NCBI GenBank assembly: GCA_947488295.1
Contig: CANKYU010000007.1
Coordinates: 62,001-126,000 of the forward strand
From: an uncultured Anderseniella sp.
Lineage (GTDB): Bacteria > Pseudomonadota > Alphaproteobacteria > Rhizobiales > Aestuariivirgaceae
Direction of reading: 5' to 3'
DNA length: 64,000 nt
The translations under genes and the position numbers were made by a program. A model generated the notes under the pieces. It searched no databases. It saw nothing but the letters and a program-made list of their open reading frames with translations, and had not been told where the DNA came from. Below, piece after piece: positions 60,108-64,000 of this stretch (the first letter of the stretch is position 1; each line of letters begins with the position of its first letter).

Positions 60108-60877
60108 ACGACACGTTCCGCAACCAGCTTTCGACCTTTGCAATTGCGCTGCAGTTCATGACACGGCTGCCGGGCCTCGGCGATGTTGGCTGGACAAGGG
60201 AACGCGAGCGCGCTTCGGTCGGGTATTACTGCGCATCAGGCGTCATTGTCGGGATTATTGCCGCCATCGTGTACTGGCCGGCCAGCCATGTATTCGCTCC
60301 CCTGTTAGCCAGCCTGATCGCCGTTGCCGCAGCCATTGTGGCCACCGGCGCGCTGCATGAAGACGGGCTGGCGGATGTCTGCGACGGCATTGGCGGCGGG
60401 CAAACCCGCGACAAGGCCCTGGCCATCATGAAGGACAGCCGCATCGGCGCTTATGGCACACTCGGCCTGATGGTGTTTGTCGGCGCAAAGGTGATCGCGC
60501 TGTCCAGCCTGCCTGCCACCATGGCAATAGCGGCTCTTGTAGGTGGCCATGCCAGCAGCCGCGCGGCCATTCTAGGGGTTCTGGCGACGGCACACTATGC
60601 GCGCGCGGAAGGAGGCACTGCCAGTACTGTAGCGGCGAAACCGGCACCGGAAAGCTGGACCGTCACCGGCGTGACGCTGGCGCTTGTCGCCGCCGCCTGC
60701 CTGTTCATCATGCCGGTCGGCGCAGCCCTGAGTGCGTTCGCCGGAGCCGCAATTCTCACACTTGCCATGCGGCAAGTGTTCATGCGCAAGCTTGGTGGGT
60801 ATACGGGCGACTGCCTTGGCGCCGTGCAGCAGGCTGGCGAGCTTGGCTTCTACCTGGGGCTTGCAGCATGGGTTTAA
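60104..60877 (+). CDS. cobS: adenosylcobinamide-GDP ribazoletransferase
   Basis: A 257-residue inner-membrane enzyme that joins adenosylcobinamide-GDP and alpha-ribazole, the last step of cobalamin assembly. The signature HEDGLADVCDGIGGG and the MKDSRIGAYGTLGLM segment are present, as are several membrane helices. The start at 60104 overlaps the cobT stop. An alpha-ribazole phosphatase-like gene overlaps its end. cobU is not in the window. Confidence 0.95.
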   Translation: MNDTFRNQLSTFAIALQFMTRLPGLGDVGWTRERERASVGYYCASGVIVGIIAAIVYWPASHVFAPLLASLIAVAAAIVATGALHEDGLADVCDGIGGGQTRDKALAIMKDSRIGAYGTLGLMVFVGAKVIALSSLPATMAIAALVGGHASSRAAILGVLATAHYARAEGGTASTVAAKPAPESWTVTGVTLALVAAACLFIMPVGAALSAFAGAAILTLAMRQVFMRKLGGYTGDCLGAVQQAGELGFYLGLAAWV

Positions 60878-61419
60878 TTCTGCTGCGCCACACCAAACCG
60901 GATGTTGCAGACGGCACTTGCTATGGCTCCACCGACCTGAAACCCGGCACCAATTTCACCAGCGAAGCCGAGACAGCCCTGAAAAATCTGCCCTGGAAGG
61001 CGGATCAGATACTGTCCAGCCCGCTGATCCGGTGCGCCAGCCTGGCCGGCCATATAAGCGCGGCACAGAACACGTCAGCATCATTTCATGATGGCCTGAA
61101 AGAGATGGACTTCGGGGTATGGGAAGGTCTGCGCTGGGACAGCGTGCCGATCGACGAGTTGAACCAGTGGGCCAACGACCTGCTGCATGCCAGGCCCCAT
61201 GGCGGGGAAAGCGTACACCAGATGCAGCAGCGCGCGCTGGCAGTGCTGGAGGCGGAAGGTGCCTGGCGGGCAGACACCGCTACCCTGGTGGTTACCCATG
61301 CAGGCGTCATTCGCGCGATACTCGACCATACAGGCGTGCGCGATGCCTGGGTCACCCAGACACCCTATGGCGGCGGCTGGATGATCTCGGCAGACAAAAC
61401 CGTTACGGCGCTTGGCTAG
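60868..61419 (+). CDS. cobC: histidine phosphatase family protein, probable alpha-ribazole phosphatase
   Basis: A 183-residue phosphoglycerate-mutase-fold phosphatase. The phospho-accepting His is in LILLRHTKPD (RHT instead of RHG), and other active-site parts are LSSPLIRCASLAG, GLKEMDFGVWEG and VVTHAGVIRAI. Overlapping the cobS end by ten bases, it most likely dephosphorylates alpha-ribazole phosphate. Its end meets the aldehyde dehydrogenase gene of the other strand. Confidence 0.87.
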   Translation: MGLILLRHTKPDVADGTCYGSTDLKPGTNFTSEAETALKNLPWKADQILSSPLIRCASLAGHISAAQNTSASFHDGLKEMDFGVWEGLRWDSVPIDELNQWANDLLHARPHGGESVHQMQQRALAVLEAEGAWRADTATLVVTHAGVIRAILDHTGVRDAWVTQTPYGGGWMISADKTVTALG

Positions 61420-62864
61420 GCCGCGCTTTCGTCCCAGCCGCTGATGGCCTTGACTTCCAGGAAGTCTTCCAGGCCCCATTCACCGCCTTCACGGCCATTG
61501 CCCGACATCTTGTAGCCGCCAAACGGGCTGCCGGTCGGACGCTGGGCGCCATTCAACAGCACCATGCCGGCACGCAGTTCGCGCGCCACCTTCTGGGCTC
61601 GGGCCTGATCTCCGGACTGCACATAGGCTGCCAGACCGTATTGGGTGTCATTGGCGATCTCGATGGCTTCGGCTTCGGTTTCAAACGGGATCATGGCGAG
61701 AACCGGTCCGAAAATCTCCTCGCGGGCGATCGCCATGTCATTGTTGACATCGGCAAACACGGTCGGGCGGACAAAATACCCGCGGTTGAAACCGTCCGGG
61801 CGGCCAGTGCCTCCCGCGACCAGCTTCGCACCTTCGTCGATACCCTTCTGGATCAGCGTCTGCACCTTGTCGAACTGCATCTGCGAGATCAGCGGGCCGA
61901 TATGATTGCCCTCTTCAGCCGGGTCTCCGACCTTGCAGTTTTTCGCCGTTTCAGCGGCGATTTCGACAGCGCTGTCATAGACGGAGCGTTCCACCAGCAT
62001 GCGGGTCGGGGCATTGCACGACTGACCGGTATTGTTGAAACAGTGCAGCGTGCCGCGCTTGACGGCCTTCGGGATGTCGGCGTCTGCAAAAACGATGTTG
62101 GGTGACTTGCCGCCCAGTTCCAGGGTTACCCGCTTGACCGTTTCGGCGGCAGCCTTCTGCACGGCAATACCTGCGCGGGTGGAGCCGGTAAACGACATCA
62201 TATCGATGTCCGGGTGGCGCGACATGGCTTCGCCGACGGTCGGCCCATCACCATTGACCAGGTTGAAAACGCCGGCCGGGAAGCCTGCTTCATGCATGAT
62301 CTCGGCAAAAACAACACCGGACATCGGCGAGATTTCCGAAGGCTTCAACACAACCGTACAGCCTGCAGCCACGGCGGGAACCACCTTCAGGCAAATCTGG
62401 TTCATCGGCCAGTTCCACGGTGTGATCAGGCCGCACACCCCGATCGGTTCATGTGCAATGTGCTCGGTTGGCACTTTTTCACTCAATGGCGCATCGAACT
62501 CAAAATTCTTGAGCGTACGAATGAAAGCCTTGATATGCGCCCAGCCGGTGCCCGCCTGCTGCTGTGTGGACATGGTGATCGGCGCGCCCACTTCGCTGGA
62601 AATCATCTTGGCCATATCGCCAGAGCGTTTTTCATAAACCGCCAGCAGCTTTTCAAGGTATTCCAGGCGCTCTTCGCGACTGGTCCTGCTCCAGGTCTTG
62701 AAAGCCTTGCGCGCAGCGGCAACAGCCGCATCAACGTCTGCGTCAGAGCCGAGCGAGATAGTTGCAAATGCAGTCTCGTCTGCCGGGTTGATAACTTCAA
62801 GATCATGCGCCTTGGCAGGTGCGACCCATTTTCCGTCTATGTAAAAATCTGTCTTGCGAAGCAT
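61416..62864 (-). CDS. NAD(P)-dependent aldehyde dehydrogenase
   Basis: A 482-residue aldehyde dehydrogenase. Glu249 (VTLELGGKSP) is the base, Cys283 (NNTGQSCNAPTRM) the nucleophile and Asn151 (LITPWNWPMNQI) the oxyanion ligand. The NNTGQSCNAPTR type is common in broad-specificity aldehyde dehydrogenases that act on hydroxylated aldehydes. ATG 62864 follows AGAGGTAGG. It is alone on the minus strand, converging with cobC. The substrate is unknown. Confidence 0.92.
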   Translation of the reverse strand: MLRKTDFYIDGKWVAPAKAHDLEVINPADETAFATISLGSDADVDAAVAAARKAFKTWSRTSREERLEYLEKLLAVYEKRSGDMAKMISSEVGAPITMSTQQQAGTGWAHIKAFIRTLKNFEFDAPLSEKVPTEHIAHEPIGVCGLITPWNWPMNQICLKVVPAVAAGCTVVLKPSEISPMSGVVFAEIMHEAGFPAGVFNLVNGDGPTVGEAMSRHPDIDMMSFTGSTRAGIAVQKAAAETVKRVTLELGGKSPNIVFADADIPKAVKRGTLHCFNNTGQSCNAPTRMLVERSVYDSAVEIAAETAKNCKVGDPAEEGNHIGPLISQMQFDKVQTLIQKGIDEGAKLVAGGTGRPDGFNRGYFVRPTVFADVNNDMAIAREEIFGPVLAMIPFETEAEAIEIANDTQYGLAAYVQSGDQARAQKVARELRAGMVLLNGAQRPTGSPFGGYKMSGNGREGGEWGLEDFLEVKAISGWDESAA

Positions 62865-63028
62865 TTGAAGCCTACCTCTTAAGCGTTGTTGACCGCGTGA
62901 CGAATTCAATGTGTCACAAGTAGCCGGGCAAGTCCCCGCTTACAAGCCCCCCGACTTCATTGCAGTCATGCAATTTCATGCACGAATTGACACGGCACAA
63001 CGACAGAACGGCGATGGCTCGAAAGCGC
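62865..63028. other. short gap between aldehyde dehydrogenase and glycosyltransferase-like genes
   Basis: About 160 bases, the promoter region of the aldehyde dehydrogenase gene. Nothing clear is seen apart from the ribosome site of that gene. Confidence 0.5.
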
Positions 63029-63979
63029 CTACGCGTGACCTCTCACACAGATACGAGCCAGTTTCAACCAGTGCATCAGTCCCGAAAACGGTTGTGATTT
63101 ACCGACCGAGCGATCCTCGCTGACGACCATCGTGGCATCCGGCAACACACCATAGCGTTCGTTGACATGCGCCAGCAAATCAGCCTGGCGGTCATACATG
63201 TGCACAACCGGGCAGGGTTGACCGTCCCGAATCCTGATTTTTCCATCCGGATCAATCACCATATCCGTGTCCCGGTAGACATTGGCGACCAATTCATGGT
63301 TCGGCACCACGACACAGGGTCCGGCCATGAGCGAGTGGGCAATAAGGTTGGTTGAGATATTATCGAGGCCGGTTGTGTGCTTGGTCCATTCGTGTGTGGT
63401 CAGCGCAATGTTCAGCTTTGCCCGGCACATTCTCTCTATGCCGGCAGGCGTACCTGCAATCACCCCTCCGTTCACGATCGGCTTACCCTTGAGGCTTTGC
63501 CGCAACGCTCCAGGCAGCATGGCCCAGGCCCAGCGGCCATTGGTGTTGGCCAGGGTCCAGCTCGATGTGTCGTTGTTTTCAGCAAAAACAGTCAGATCGT
63601 TTTGCGGCAGGGTGGCGAAAGGGTCGGCCTGAAACATCACATCCCGGCTATCCACAAGCAGTAGCTGCTCGATACCAACCGGCATGCCTTTGAGTATATC
63701 CAGATAGTATTCAAGCCTGGCCAGGGCCGGATATGGCCGGTAGCCGGTTGTTTTGGAAACCGGATAAACCGTCACACGCTGATCTGCAAAAACCTCTTCA
63801 AATCCGCTGTCGGCATGAGCAGCAACAATCAGATGTGCATCTGAATGCTCACGCAGCGAATTAATCAGAGGTTTCAACAAATTCGCCGGATAGCCAGTCG
63901 CTACCGTGATAACACACTGGCTGACTTTCCGGTTTCCCAGTGCCAGTTTACTGCCTTTCGGATCAGAAATCCGCGCCAC
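63029..63979 (-). CDS. glycosyltransferase-like hypothetical protein, possibly 5'-incomplete
   Basis: At least 316 residues. A Rossmann-like start (SQCVITVATGYPANLLKPLI) is followed by LLLVDSRDVMFQADPF, an Asp-rich motif like the DxD metal/nucleotide-sugar site of glycosyltransferases, and later by PIVNGGVIAGTPAGIERMC. The given start is a GTG at 63979. The frame stays open to the right edge of the window, so the true start may lie outside. No capsule or LPS genes are seen beside it. The assignment is tentative. Confidence 0.65.
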   Translation of the reverse strand: MARISDPKGSKLALGNRKVSQCVITVATGYPANLLKPLINSLREHSDAHLIVAAHADSGFEEVFADQRVTVYPVSKTTGYRPYPALARLEYYLDILKGMPVGIEQLLLVDSRDVMFQADPFATLPQNDLTVFAENNDTSSWTLANTNGRWAWAMLPGALRQSLKGKPIVNGGVIAGTPAGIERMCRAKLNIALTTHEWTKHTTGLDNISTNLIAHSLMAGPCVVVPNHELVANVYRDTDMVIDPDGKIRIRDGQPCPVVHMYDRQADLLAHVNERYGVLPDATMVVSEDRSVGKSQPFSGLMHWLKLARICVRGHA

Positions 63980-64000
63980 CCACTGCGCGAAGCTATCTGA

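Overview
The window is GC-rich chromosomal DNA of a heterotrophic, aerobic alphaproteobacterium, probably marine or soil and close to the Hyphomicrobiales/Rhodobacterales. The evidence is the rhodobacterial-type polyol ABC operon (smoEFGK-mtlK), the cobT-cobS-cobC cobalamin block, several LysR/GntR/Lrp-controlled catabolic genes, many solute-binding proteins, and alphaproteobacterial-style palindromic repeats between genes. I see no rRNA, tRNA, prophage, insertion sequence or CRISPR array. Genes are tightly packed and many neighbours overlap as ATGA.

Layout. 0-4.2 kb: an enoyl-CoA hydratase-family gene overlapping a CaiB-type CoA-transferase, then a DegT-type aminotransferase followed by two tandem Lin0512-family genes of unknown function. 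4.5-12.4 kb: a complete polyol uptake and catabolic operon (LacI regulator, smoEFGK, mannitol dehydrogenase, fructokinase) with two matching LacI-type operators. 12.5-17.5 kb, minus strand: two small membrane or exported proteins, a DUF4185 protein paired with a di-heme peroxidase, and an arylamine N-acetyltransferase. 17.5-22.1 kb: a zone of composite palindromic repeats separating a PspA/YiaA membrane-stress pair (divergent from a TetR regulator, three operators between them), a cytochrome c' and a LysR regulator. 22-30 kb: rhomboid protease, TPR-methyltransferase, LysR, a class D beta-lactamase followed by a nucleotidyltransferase-like gene, an EamA transporter and three LysE-type exporters.

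30-54 kb is a catabolic island for nitrogenous compounds. Its first part holds an Asp/Glu-racemase/arylmalonate-decarboxylase-fold enzyme, a creatinase-like M24 protein that has lost all five metal ligands, a carbon-nitrogen hydrolase and a BMP-type binding protein. The core is a GntR-controlled operon (GntR, DapA-family lyase, aldehyde dehydrogenase, non-pyrrolysine MttB-family methyltransferase, FAD oxidoreductase, peptide/opine-type binding protein) plus a mandelate-racemase-family enzyme. Two near-identical GTATAC operators and a strong terminator define this regulon. Together the genes suggest uptake, epimerisation, demethylation, oxidation and retro-aldol/deamination of a betaine such as a (hydroxy)proline betaine; this is inference. 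Downstream are a second CoA-transferase, a guanidino-modifying amidinotransferase, a MerR-SDR pair, VOC, Lrp-RidA, an XRE regulator, and a CocE hydrolase overlapping another peptide-type binding protein.

53-64 kb: a MarR regulator with twin 16-bp palindromes divergent from a small monooxygenase, an RND efflux pair, cobT-cobS-cobC, a second aldehyde dehydrogenase, and a glycosyltransferase-like gene that may run off the right edge.

The strongest candidates for an undescribed system are the MttB/GntR betaine regulon, the racemase-pseudoM24-nitrilase cluster just before it, the DegT-Lin0512-Lin0512 operon, and the composite palindromic repeat family.
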